Positions 17,289 through 22,842 of a stretch of 56,817 nucleotides of DNA are shown here, piece by piece. Within the stretch, counting starts at the first letter, position 1. Every line of letters begins with the position of its first letter. The stretch lies in assembly GCF_001074635.1 (NCBI RefSeq), contig NZ_JUQO01000065.1:1-56817 (forward strand). The letters run 5' to 3'. The position numbers and the translations under genes are program-made. Origin of the DNA: Streptococcus mitis (GTDB taxonomy: Bacteria; Bacillota; Bacilli; Lactobacillales; Streptococcaceae). The notes beneath the pieces were generated by a model that had not been told where the DNA came from, did no database searches, and was given only the letters and a program-made list of their open reading frames with translations.

Positions 17289-17553
17289 TTATAAATTACT
17301 AATAGCCGATTCAAAGATTGAGACGGCTTTTTTTGCTCCCTCTTTGGTAGCATGGACATAAGTGTTTAAAGTCATAGAGATATTAGAGTGACCTAATCTG
17401 TATTGTAAGTCTTTGGCTTCTATGCCAGCGTATAGCATGATTGTAGCGTGAGTGTGTCGGAAACCGTGGAAACTAATATCAGGTACACCAGCATGTTTGA
17501 AACGTGTGTTTAAACGAGTTGCTAGTGTTTTATTGTTTGGGTATTGAGGAAAT
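17289..17553 (-). pseudogene. C-terminal stump of a phage-type tyrosine integrase
   Basis: The minus strand reads about 88 residues of the catalytic end of a tyrosine recombinase: FHGFRHTHATIMLYAGIEAK with the HxxR box, then LGHSNISMTLNTYVHATKEG with the late His and the nucleophile Tyr, and a stop at 17289-17291. There is no start or N-terminal DNA-binding part; the frame is lost near 17553. It is a truncated integrase of a prophage or integrative element that once sat downstream of rpsD, and it marks the left part of the accessory island. Confidence 0.85.
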
Positions 17554-17693
17554 TAGAGAAGTTTAAAAGTCTATCATTTTAAATTTGATGTTTACAAAAT
17601 GATAAGCAGATAAGCAAAGCAATAACTTGCCTTAATTCCTTATCAAATAGTATGGAGAATGGACTTGAACCAAGAGCGAACGCCGAGAAAATG

Positions 17694-17811
17694 CAAAAAA
17701 AAGCACTTAGAAAAATCTAAGCGCTCAAGAGTAGTGGACGGTGTGCCTGTCCCGTCATCTCATACTATGAAGTTGCGTAGCGACACTATCATTTCTACAT
17801 CACTTCTCTTT
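17694..17811 (-). ncRNA. Candidate small RNA with own promoter and terminator
   Basis: On the minus strand an extended -10 (TGA-TATAAT, plus coordinates 17818-17826) is followed by about 118 bases ending in a strong terminator: AGCGCTTAGA pairs with TCTAAGTGCT (17702-17711 with 17716-17725, one wobble) with a run of A on the plus strand (T in the RNA) at 17695-17702. In between, CACTA/TAGTG (17784-17788 with 17732-17736) closes a domain holding the hairpin GACGG/CCGTC (17737-17741 with 17752-17756). The longest ORF inside is 10 codons, so it looks non-coding. It may be a relic regulator of the lost element. I do not recognise the family. Confidence 0.5.
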
Positions 17812-17960
17812 AAACTAATTATATCATAAAGGAGTAGCAGCTTGACCACTGACGAAGTAGAAAAGAAGCTAAAAAGCTATTGTAATGGTATCTTGTTGAT
17901 TGAATATTAGGATAGGAAAGTTTATAATGAATTTAAAGTAAAGGAGGTTTCGTTTTAGAT

Positions 17961-18113
17961 ATGATGATACCACCAAGCAAAGAGCTGTTGATTTTTTATA
18001 ATCAAATTCATAAGTGGATTGACCAAGTTTATCCAGACCAAGATAAACCTTCTGTATCATTTAAGAATGACACTCCACAATCCATTTTAGATTTATTTGA
18101 TAGTATCAAATAA
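17961..18113 (+). CDS. Small hypothetical protein (50 aa)
   Basis: The ORF begins MMIPPSKELLIFYNQIHKW and ends SILDLFDSIK. The composition is that of a small soluble helical protein (aromatic and charged residues, no membrane span). An AAGGAGG site lies at 17941-17947, 13 bases from the ATG, which is long but plausible. It is the first of a run of small same-strand genes in AT-rich DNA. Upstream, a strong AAAGGAG followed by TTG at 17842 opens a 22-codon ORF to 17910 that may be a gene remnant. No family is recognised. Confidence 0.5.
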   Translation: MMIPPSKELLIFYNQIHKWIDQVYPDQDKPSVSFKNDTPQSILDLFDSIK

Positions 18114-18163
18114 ATCTAAAATTGGTTTTGATTACTCAGACCATAAGTATTGAAATAAAAATT

Positions 18164-18439
18164 ATGGATAAGTTAAACACGAAAAATAAGATATGTGCTG
18201 TTTATAAAATTGCGAATCGTCTTGTTTCGATTACTGTTGAGAATCCTGATTTTTCAGATTTGAAAATCAATCATTTTGTAAGAATCGGAGAAAAAGAGTA
18301 TAGGGTGCGTAGTGTTCCTATGATTTGTTCAACTCCACCTAAATCTATCTTTAGTTTAGATACTTTTACAATCGATTACACAGAGGATGACTTGATGAAT
18401 AAAGAGGCGGTATTTAGGAGATTGGATAGCGAAGCTTAA
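18164..18439 (+). CDS. Hypothetical protein (91 aa), orphan immunity-like
   Basis: A 91-residue acidic to neutral soluble protein (MDKLNTKNKICAVYKIANRL, then SITVENPDFSDLKINHFVRI). It reads as a compact beta-rich domain ending in an acidic tail. No clear ribosome site precedes the ATG at 18164; a TTG at 18122 in the same frame is an alternative. Small, acidic, single-domain genes in a same-strand row in AT-rich DNA are typical of orphan immunity gene arrays, which is why that label is suggested; no sequence family is recognised. Confidence 0.55.
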   Translation: MDKLNTKNKICAVYKIANRLVSITVENPDFSDLKINHFVRIGEKEYRVRSVPMICSTPPKSIFSLDTFTIDYTEDDLMNKEAVFRRLDSEA

Positions 18440-18518
18440 CGGATCAATTAGAAATTGTAGTAAGAATCTAGTCTTTTTAATAAAAGACATATAAGAAATG
18501 ATAGGAAAAGTCAGAATA

Positions 18519-18818
18519 ATGACAGATTTTAATGAGAATGAATGCGATGATTTAGAGTTGCTAGATGGGATATGTGACTCCGTTACAGCAGAATCTTTTC
18601 TTGAAGGATACAGTGATTTTTACAAAGAGACTGAAGAGTCAAAAATATGGTGGATTGATAAAATAGATTCTATAGGAGAACATCTATTGAGCTTTGATCG
18701 GAAAAAAATTTACAACTTATTTGAGGACTATCCTTATAATATGACTGAAGAAGAGGTTGAAATTTTTGATAGTGAAAATCCTTTTTGGAGAGATTTTTTC
18801 TCAGACAGGAAATTATAA
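18519..18818 (+). CDS. Hypothetical acidic protein (99 aa), orphan immunity-like
   Basis: A strongly acidic protein (MTDFNENECDDLELLDGICD at the start) rich in Trp and Phe pairs (KIWWIDKIDSIGEHLLSF, NPFWRDFF). The acidic, aromatic-rich make-up is common in immunity proteins that neutralise basic nuclease toxins, but no toxin is present nearby and the family is not recognised. An AGGAAAAG precedes the chosen ATG at 18519; an in-frame ATG at 18498 is possible. Confidence 0.6.
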   Translation: MTDFNENECDDLELLDGICDSVTAESFLEGYSDFYKETEESKIWWIDKIDSIGEHLLSFDRKKIYNLFEDYPYNMTEEEVEIFDSENPFWRDFFSDRKL

Positions 18819-18879
18819 GCAATCTATTTATATTTGGCTTTTTGGAAATAAGGCTAATAGAAAATAAAGGTATTTAAAG

Positions 18880-19149
18880 ATGATTAAAATTTCAATTAGT
18901 TTGTTACTAGATGCGATTGAAGATAACATAAACGACGAAGAGCTTCAATCTATCGATTTCGAGAGCTATATTAGAAAAATTACAAAAGAATTCCAGGGAG
19001 AAAATGGTGAATTTTTAGTAAAAGAAGAAGCGTTTGAAACACTCCCTTTGGACAGAGATAAAAAGGATAAAATCATTGAGCAAATAAAGCAAAATAGTCA
19101 AAATGTTTTCAAAGACGATTTTGATACCTTGTTGCAATTATATTTTTGA
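18880..19149 (+). CDS. Hypothetical protein (89 aa), orphan immunity-like
   Basis: An 89-residue, largely helical, charged protein (ISLLLDAIEDNINDEELQSI, then RDKKDKIIEQIKQNSQNVFK). A TAAAGG ribosome-like site precedes the ATG. It overlaps the frame of the next ORF by 4 bases if that ORF starts upstream. There is no signal peptide or membrane span. The family is not recognised; context suggests an orphan immunity gene. Confidence 0.6.
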   Translation: MIKISISLLLDAIEDNINDEELQSIDFESYIRKITKEFQGENGEFLVKEEAFETLPLDRDKKDKIIEQIKQNSQNVFKDDFDTLLQLYF

Positions 19150-19193
19150 GAGTCAAGAATAGTTCCAGTGCCTTATTTTACAATAAATATAAA

Positions 19194-19436
19194 ATGATAA
19201 AGATTGATAAACAAATTATTACGATGTACAAAATAGAAGATGGAGTCTCTAAAAGGCAGTATTCTATTGTGAGTGGAGGTTGTAAAGGTATTGCAACTAT
19301 CGATAAAATTACTTTGGAATATAGCTATGTTGGAGATGATTTAGGGCAATTTACTTCATTTGTCAAAGATACTTTGACTAAAAGTATTAAGTTAGGAAAA
19401 GAATTGCCAGATAAGTTTTCGTATGGCTTTGGATAA
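19194..19436 (+). CDS. Hypothetical protein (80 aa), orphan immunity-like
   Basis: An 80-residue protein with alternating short strands (QIITMYKIEDGVSKRQYSIV), a glycine-rich turn SGGCKGIATID, and a helical end (SFVKDTLTKSIKLGKELPDK). I start at ATG 19194, but no strong ribosome site is visible and a start at 19146 (giving 96 residues) cannot be excluded. It is soluble, and the family is not recognised. Confidence 0.55.
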   Translation: MIKIDKQIITMYKIEDGVSKRQYSIVSGGCKGIATIDKITLEYSYVGDDLGQFTSFVKDTLTKSIKLGKELPDKFSYGFG

Positions 19437-19474
19437 GTTATGGAATATCTTATATAGGAGAATCAAGATATATT

Positions 19475-19702
19475 ATGGCGATATTTGATGATTTACGAGC
19501 ATTGTATGACAATGGTTGGGACGCTTCTTTTGATTATAATGGTCAAGTATGTGGTATTTTTCCTAATTCTGTTTATGACATTGTTGTTATTGTTGCGGAC
19601 AACGAATATAGAGCATCTTCTTTCGATGAGTTAATTTCTTTACAGATTAAAGGGAAAACTTTGCTGGAAATCATGAGTGAGGCGGAAGTGCAATATGGTT
19701 GA
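19475..19702 (+). CDS. Hypothetical protein (75 aa), orphan immunity-like
   Basis: A 75-residue acidic protein (MAIFDDLRALYDNGWDASFD, then YNGQVCGIFPNSVYDIVVIV and a helical end). The layout (short helix, three strands, helix) looks like a complete small domain. An AGGAGA site lies about 14 bases upstream. It is the last of the row before the structured RNA at 19767. The family is not recognised. Confidence 0.6.
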   Translation: MAIFDDLRALYDNGWDASFDYNGQVCGIFPNSVYDIVVIVADNEYRASSFDELISLQIKGKTLLEIMSEAEVQYG

Positions 19703-19732
19703 AGGACACTAGAGAAAAGATAGGCACACGAA

Positions 19733-19760
19733 TTGAAAGTTGAGAAAAAAGTGATATAAT
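19733..19760 (+). promoter_or_regulatory. Promoter of the structured RNA
   Basis: TTGAAA (19733-19738), a 16-base spacer and TGA-TATAAT (-10 at 19755-19760) form a strong extended promoter. The start should be near 19767. No translated gene follows, only the folded segment described next. Confidence 0.8.
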
Positions 19761-19766
19761 GAAGAT

Positions 19767-19896
19767 ATGAAGGATAGAGGTTGAGAATCTGTCACCAACG
19801 CGCCACGTATAGTGGGTCGAGAAATGCAGGAGCCCCGACAGTCCTGCCTATCCTTGCAAGTGAATCAGCCCTTAGCTACGAATCTATGGGCTTTTT
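19767..19896 (+). ncRNA. Candidate structured non-coding RNA with multibranch fold and kissing loop
   Basis: About 130 bases run from a strong promoter to an intrinsic terminator. AAGGATAG (19770-19777) pairs perfectly with CTATCCTT (19848-19855) and closes a domain with three hairpins: GTTG/CAAC (19780-19783, 19796-19799), CCAC/GTGG (19803-19806, 19812-19815) and GCAGGA/TCCTGC (19826-19831, 19842-19847). CTGTC in the first loop (19789-19793) can pair with GACAG in the last loop (19837-19841), which would lock the domain like a riboswitch or tRNA-like fold. The terminator follows: AGCCC/GGGCT (19867-19871, 19888-19892) and T residues. An ORF can be read across it but has no start signal and crosses both structures. 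I do not recognise an RNA family. Confidence 0.65.
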
Positions 19897-19997
19897 GCTT
19901 TGTCTTAAAACGTTGATTTCTGGGTTTGTTCAGAGATTTGCTAGTAAGGTTATTTGTGTATCTAAGTCTATCTATTCCAAGAATGACGCGATATTGA

Positions 19998-20006
19998 TGA
20001 TATAAT
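19998..20006 (+). promoter_or_regulatory. Promoter of the Fst-like toxin mRNA (RNA I)
   Basis: TGA-TATAAT at 19998-20006 is a perfect extended -10. The toxin mRNA should start near 20013 and run to the terminator at about 20196, about 180 bases. Its 5' end holds CCTCC (20014-20018), which can pair with the ribosome site GGAGG (20033-20037) and hide it. Confidence 0.75.
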
Positions 20007-20045
20007 ATTTTGGCCTCCTCAGTTTAATGAAGGGAGGTGTTATGT

Positions 20046-20138
20046 ATGCTAGAGTTACTTTCCCTTTTTCTAGCTCCGTTACTTGTTAACGTACTATCTG
20101 AGCTTTTCAAGCTATGGATAAAGAGACGTAGCAAGTAG
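20046..20138 (+). CDS. Fst-like type I toxin peptide (30 aa)
   Basis: A 30-residue membrane peptide, MLELLSLFLAPLLVNVLSE followed by LFKLWIKRRSK. It has the Fst/Ldr family plan: a short acidic start, one hydrophobic helix with a central Pro, and a Trp before a charged tail. Fst toxins of Gram-positive plasmids and chromosomes insert in the membrane and are held off by a convergent antisense RNA, as found here (see 20163-20231). The ribosome site GGAGG at 20033-20037 is 8 bases from this ATG; an earlier ATG at 20042 gives an unrelated 15-residue ORF. Too short for most gene finders. The match rests on pattern and gene layout, not a search. Confidence 0.82.
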   Translation: MLELLSLFLAPLLVNVLSELFKLWIKRRSK

Positions 20139-20162
20139 CATTTAACCCTTTTAGAGGGTAGC

Positions 20163-20196
20163 AAAAACCCCCATTGGTGGCACGGTGGGGGTTTTT
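20163..20196. terminator. Bidirectional terminator shared by toxin mRNA and antisense RNA
   Basis: An 11-bp perfect stem (AAAAACCCCCA at 20163-20173 with TGGGGGTTTTT at 20186-20196) with a T run on each strand serves both convergent transcripts. Confidence 0.92.
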
Positions 20197-20231
20197 AGTT
20201 ATATATGCTAGAAGCATTATTTTCCCTTTAT
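20163..20231 (-). ncRNA. Antisense RNA antitoxin (RNA II-like) of the Fst locus
   Basis: On the minus strand TTGAAA (20261-20266), 17 bases, TAGAAT (20238-20243, with an extended TGT) form a promoter. The start near 20231 and the end at the shared terminator give about 69 bases, close to the size of RNA II of plasmid pAD1. It contains complements of the repeats that cover the toxin start codon and the terminator stem, allowing pairing in trans that blocks translation. Confidence 0.8.
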
Positions 20232-20447
20232 GCTCTCATTCTAACACAACCCTTTCGATATTTCAAGCTTTTGTTTTGATATTCCTCAGAGTGTGTTTAT
20301 GATTTGAGTCCGCTTTACTGAAATTAGCCCACGCGCTACTAGCTTCCATTCTACAGCAAAGAAATCAACTCTTTTCTAGGGGATTTCCGCCCTCATTTTG
20401 CTCTTTTGTGCTAAAATAGACTTATAAATTGAAAATAAGGAATGTTT

Positions 20448-21254
20448 ATGAAATCGGGTAATGGTTTTTGGAAAGGCTGTCTCTATTTTTGGGGCTTCTT
20501 GTTCTTATTGGGCCTTTTGGTTCAATATGCTCTTCCGCTTGCGGCTTGTGTACTGCTAGGCTATGGTGGTTATCGCCTCTATAAACGTTGGCGCTATCCT
20601 CTTTTGCAGGATCGTTCGCTCGATGATCGGATTGAGCTTTTAAAAGCTCGGATTCGTCAGGCGGACAAGGATATTCAGCAATTAGAGGGAACTTTAGTAG
20701 AAAAAGGCTCAGATTCCTATAAGAGTCTGGCCAATCAAGTATTAATCGAACTGCGGGAAATCCATCAGGAGGCGGATCGTCTCAAGTCCTATATCGATGC
20801 TGATGTCTATAATCGTATTGATAAAAAGGTTCGTACAGTAAGGGCAAATATCGATGTTCAGCTAGAACGTTTGGATAGAGAAAGTCAGGTAGATCTTGAA
20901 AATGCGGAACCAGAGGAATTAGCTCCAGAATTGTCCCAGACCTTGGCCAATATTGCCGTTGACCATCAGGCTATTTTAGACAAGATTGCTACCTCTGCTG
21001 AAGGGGATAAGGAAGAATTGACGGCCATTCATAGTTTGAAAATGGAGAAATTCCAAACGATTCTGGAAGGCTATTTAAAGATTAAGGCCAATCCGAAGAA
21101 CTATAATCGAGCAGAAGAACGTTTGCAACAAGCTAAAGCAGCTATCGAACAATTTGACCTTGAGCTTGACCAAGTTTTGAGAGAACTCAATGAAACAGAT
21201 ATGCGTGATTTTGATATCAGTTTGCGTATCCTAGAAAAAGATCGTAAAGAATAG
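20448..21254 (+). CDS. XpaC family protein (5-bromo-4-chloroindolyl phosphate hydrolysis protein)
   Basis: A 268-residue protein of the XpaC family. Two adjacent hydrophobic segments near the N-terminus (about residues 10-40) anchor it; the rest is a long helical, charged region with coiled-coil character (DRIELLKARIRQADKDIQQL and onward). The enzyme name is historical and its true activity is unclear. XpaC is commonly paired with TelA, as here (21-base gap), and the pair is linked to cell-envelope stress and antimicrobial or oxyanion tolerance. I start at ATG 20448, which follows AAGGA; an ATG at 20442 is too close. An extended -10 TGC-TAAAAT precedes it. Confidence 0.85.
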   Translation: MKSGNGFWKGCLYFWGFLFLLGLLVQYALPLAACVLLGYGGYRLYKRWRYPLLQDRSLDDRIELLKARIRQADKDIQQLEGTLVEKGSDSYKSLANQVLIELREIHQEADRLKSYIDADVYNRIDKKVRTVRANIDVQLERLDRESQVDLENAEPEELAPELSQTLANIAVDHQAILDKIATSAEGDKEELTAIHSLKMEKFQTILEGYLKIKANPKNYNRAEERLQQAKAAIEQFDLELDQVLRELNETDMRDFDISLRILEKDRKE

Positions 21255-21275
21255 GTTAGAAACAAAGGAGTAACC

Positions 21276-22523
21276 ATGACAGAATTTAATTTTGATATTG
21301 ACCAGATTGCCAATAATACGGTAGCTAAGGTGGATAAAACAACCCAAATCATCGAGACCAATACTGGCTCGGACAAGACCTTGACCTTCCTTGAAAAGTT
21401 GAGCCCTGAGCAGCAAGAAGGAATCAAGGCGCACGTGCCTCAGTTAGTAGACCAGTTTGTCACCAATCAAAATGCTCTCTTAGATTTTGGACAATCTGCT
21501 GTAGAAGGTGTGAACAATACAGTCAATCATATCTTGTCAGAACAAAAGAAACTGCAGATTCCCCAAGTGGATGACTTACTCAAGAATACCAACCGTGAGT
21601 TGCAAGGCTTTGTCGTCAAATACAAGAACGCTGAAATTGCTGAGTTAGAAGAGAAGCCAAACTTTTTGCAACGCTTGTTTAACAAGAGCAAGAATACCCT
21701 ACAGGAATTTTACTTTGACTCAAAAACAGTGGAGCAAAAGCTGGATGGCATGGCTGCCGCAGTGGTCAAGCAAGAAGATGTGCTAGCTCGAAATATCGTC
21801 TCTGCTGAGATGTTGATTGAGGACAATACCAAATCCATTGAAAATCTAGTGGGAGTGATTTCCTTTATCGAAGCCAGCCAGACAGAAGCTGGTAATCGCG
21901 CTGCAGAACTGAAAGCTCAAGCTGACCAACTCGATACAAGTACGGTAGAATACCAAACCAAATCACAAGAATTGGCCCGCATGGCTGAAGTGGTCAATAC
22001 CCTTGAACAACAACACACAGAGTATGTCAGCCGTCTCTATGTTGCCTGGGCAACAACACCTCAGATGCGCAATCTGGTGAAGGTGTCATCTGATATGCGC
22101 CAAAAATTGGGCATGCTTCGTCGCAATACGATTCCAACAATGAAGCTTTCTATTGCCCAACTGGGTATTTTGCAACAATCAATGAAATCAGGTGTCGTGG
22201 CAGATGCCATTGTCAATGCCAATAATGCTGCCCTTCAGATGCTAGCTGAAACCAGTAAGGAAGTGATTCCGCAGATGGAGAGAATTGCACAAAGCCCGAC
22301 AGTCGCTGTCGAATCTGTTACCAAACTGGCTGAAAGTCTGGTTGCACAAAACCAAGGTATCGTTGCTGCCATTGAATTGGGACGCCAGAAACGTGCCCAA
22401 CTAGAAACAACCATCGTCAAGTCCGCAGAAATGATCAACGATTCTGTCAAGCTACGCGATGAGAAAATCGTCCAAGCCCTTCTAGACCAAGGAAAGGCCG
22501 CTCAGAAAGAAGTACAAGAATAA
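21276..22523 (+). CDS. TelA family toxic-anion resistance protein
   Basis: A 415-residue all-helical soluble protein of the TelA/KlaA family, with a low-complexity start (TEFNFDIDQIANNTVAKVDK), family segments such as NFLQRLFNKSKNTLQEF and VAWATTPQMRNLVKVSSDMR, and a coiled-coil end. TelA homologues were named for tellurite resistance, and in Firmicutes they also affect tolerance to nisin and cell-wall agents. The gene follows xpaC by 21 bases with an AAAGGAG site, so it forms a two-gene operon. The length is normal and no lesion is seen. Confidence 0.92.
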   Translation: MTEFNFDIDQIANNTVAKVDKTTQIIETNTGSDKTLTFLEKLSPEQQEGIKAHVPQLVDQFVTNQNALLDFGQSAVEGVNNTVNHILSEQKKLQIPQVDDLLKNTNRELQGFVVKYKNAEIAELEEKPNFLQRLFNKSKNTLQEFYFDSKTVEQKLDGMAAAVVKQEDVLARNIVSAEMLIEDNTKSIENLVGVISFIEASQTEAGNRAAELKAQADQLDTSTVEYQTKSQELARMAEVVNTLEQQHTEYVSRLYVAWATTPQMRNLVKVSSDMRQKLGMLRRNTIPTMKLSIAQLGILQQSMKSGVVADAIVNANNAALQMLAETSKEVIPQMERIAQSPTVAVESVTKLAESLVAQNQGIVAAIELGRQKRAQLETTIVKSAEMINDSVKLRDEKIVQALLDQGKAAQKEVQE

Positions 22524-22531
22524 CACACAAG

Positions 22532-22563
22532 TCCCTTGTAATGTAGATTTGCAGGGGATTTTG
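22532..22563 (+). terminator. Probable terminator after telA
   Basis: TCCCTTG (22532-22538) pairs with CAGGGGA (22552-22558, one wobble) and is followed by TTTTGCTTGTTT, 9 bases after the telA stop. Confidence 0.65.
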
Positions 22564-22651
22564 CTTGTTTTAGTAGAAGTTTGAAGGTCAGGGGATTATT
22601 GCCAGATTTAGAGAGAATGCCCTAGAAAACCTTTTTATTACTAGTCTTTTA

Positions 22652-22818
22652 TGATACAATGGAAGGAAGTAAAGGCGCTGTTTTTTCGATGTCGCAACGC
22701 CTTGGATGAATGAAAAGGAAGAGTCCCTATGGTTAAGCAAACAAGTCCCATGCAGAGAGCTATATTCGTGTCCTCGTGCCCATTTTCAAAACCTGCCAAT
22801 TTCCTTGGTAGGCTTTTT
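22652..22818 (+). promoter_or_regulatory. hsdR promoter and leader with intrinsic terminator (attenuator candidate)
   Basis: An extended -10 TGA-TACAAT (22652-22660) starts a leader of about 175 bases. A first hairpin AAGGCG/CGCCTT (22672-22677, 22698-22703) is followed by a 32-codon ORF (22729-22827) and, inside that ORF, the hairpin CCTGCCAA/TTGGTAGG (22792-22799, 22805-22812, 5-base loop) with CTTTTT after it. This is an intrinsic terminator located before the hsdR ribosome site, so hsdR expression may need read-through. Confidence 0.65.
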
Positions 22819-22827
22819 GCTGAATAG
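22729..22827 (+). CDS. Possible 32-aa leader peptide upstream of hsdR
   Basis: The ORF MVKQTSPMQRAIFVSSCPFS then KPANFLGRLFAE stops 15 bases before the hsdR start. An AAGGAAG site lies about 10 bases before its ATG. It spans the terminator hairpin at codons 22-28, so ribosomes moving through it would melt the hairpin and favour read-through into hsdR. No family is known; a regulatory role is inference from position. Confidence 0.45.
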   Translation: MVKQTSPMQRAIFVSSCPFSKPANFLGRLFAE

Positions 22828-22842
22828 AAGTGGAGGATGGAC

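Larger units (their letters stand above)
20045..20229 (+). repeat. Direct repeats shared by toxin mRNA and antisense RNA (DRa, DRb)
   Basis: TATGCTAGA occurs at 20045-20053 and again at 20204-20212. TTTCCCTTT occurs at 20059-20067 and again at 20221-20229. The first pair of copies covers the toxin start codon. The second lies beyond the terminator, inside the oppositely transcribed RNA, so that RNA is complementary to the toxin start region. This is the defining feature of par/Fst loci. Confidence 0.85.

Noticed and set aside
17640..17665. tRNA T-arm-like string GGTTCAAGTCC on the minus strand
   Set aside because: Only the loop and two base pairs fit; there is no acceptor, D or anticodon arm, so it is not called a tRNA or an attachment site.
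17869..18060. Minus-strand ORF of 63 codons opposite the first small island gene
   Set aside because: It has no ribosome site and lies opposite a better ORF with a strong AAGGAGG.
19781..20005. ORF of 74 codons across the structured RNA
   Set aside because: It has no ribosome site, runs through the RNA stems and the terminator, and its sequence looks random (MRICHQRATYSG).
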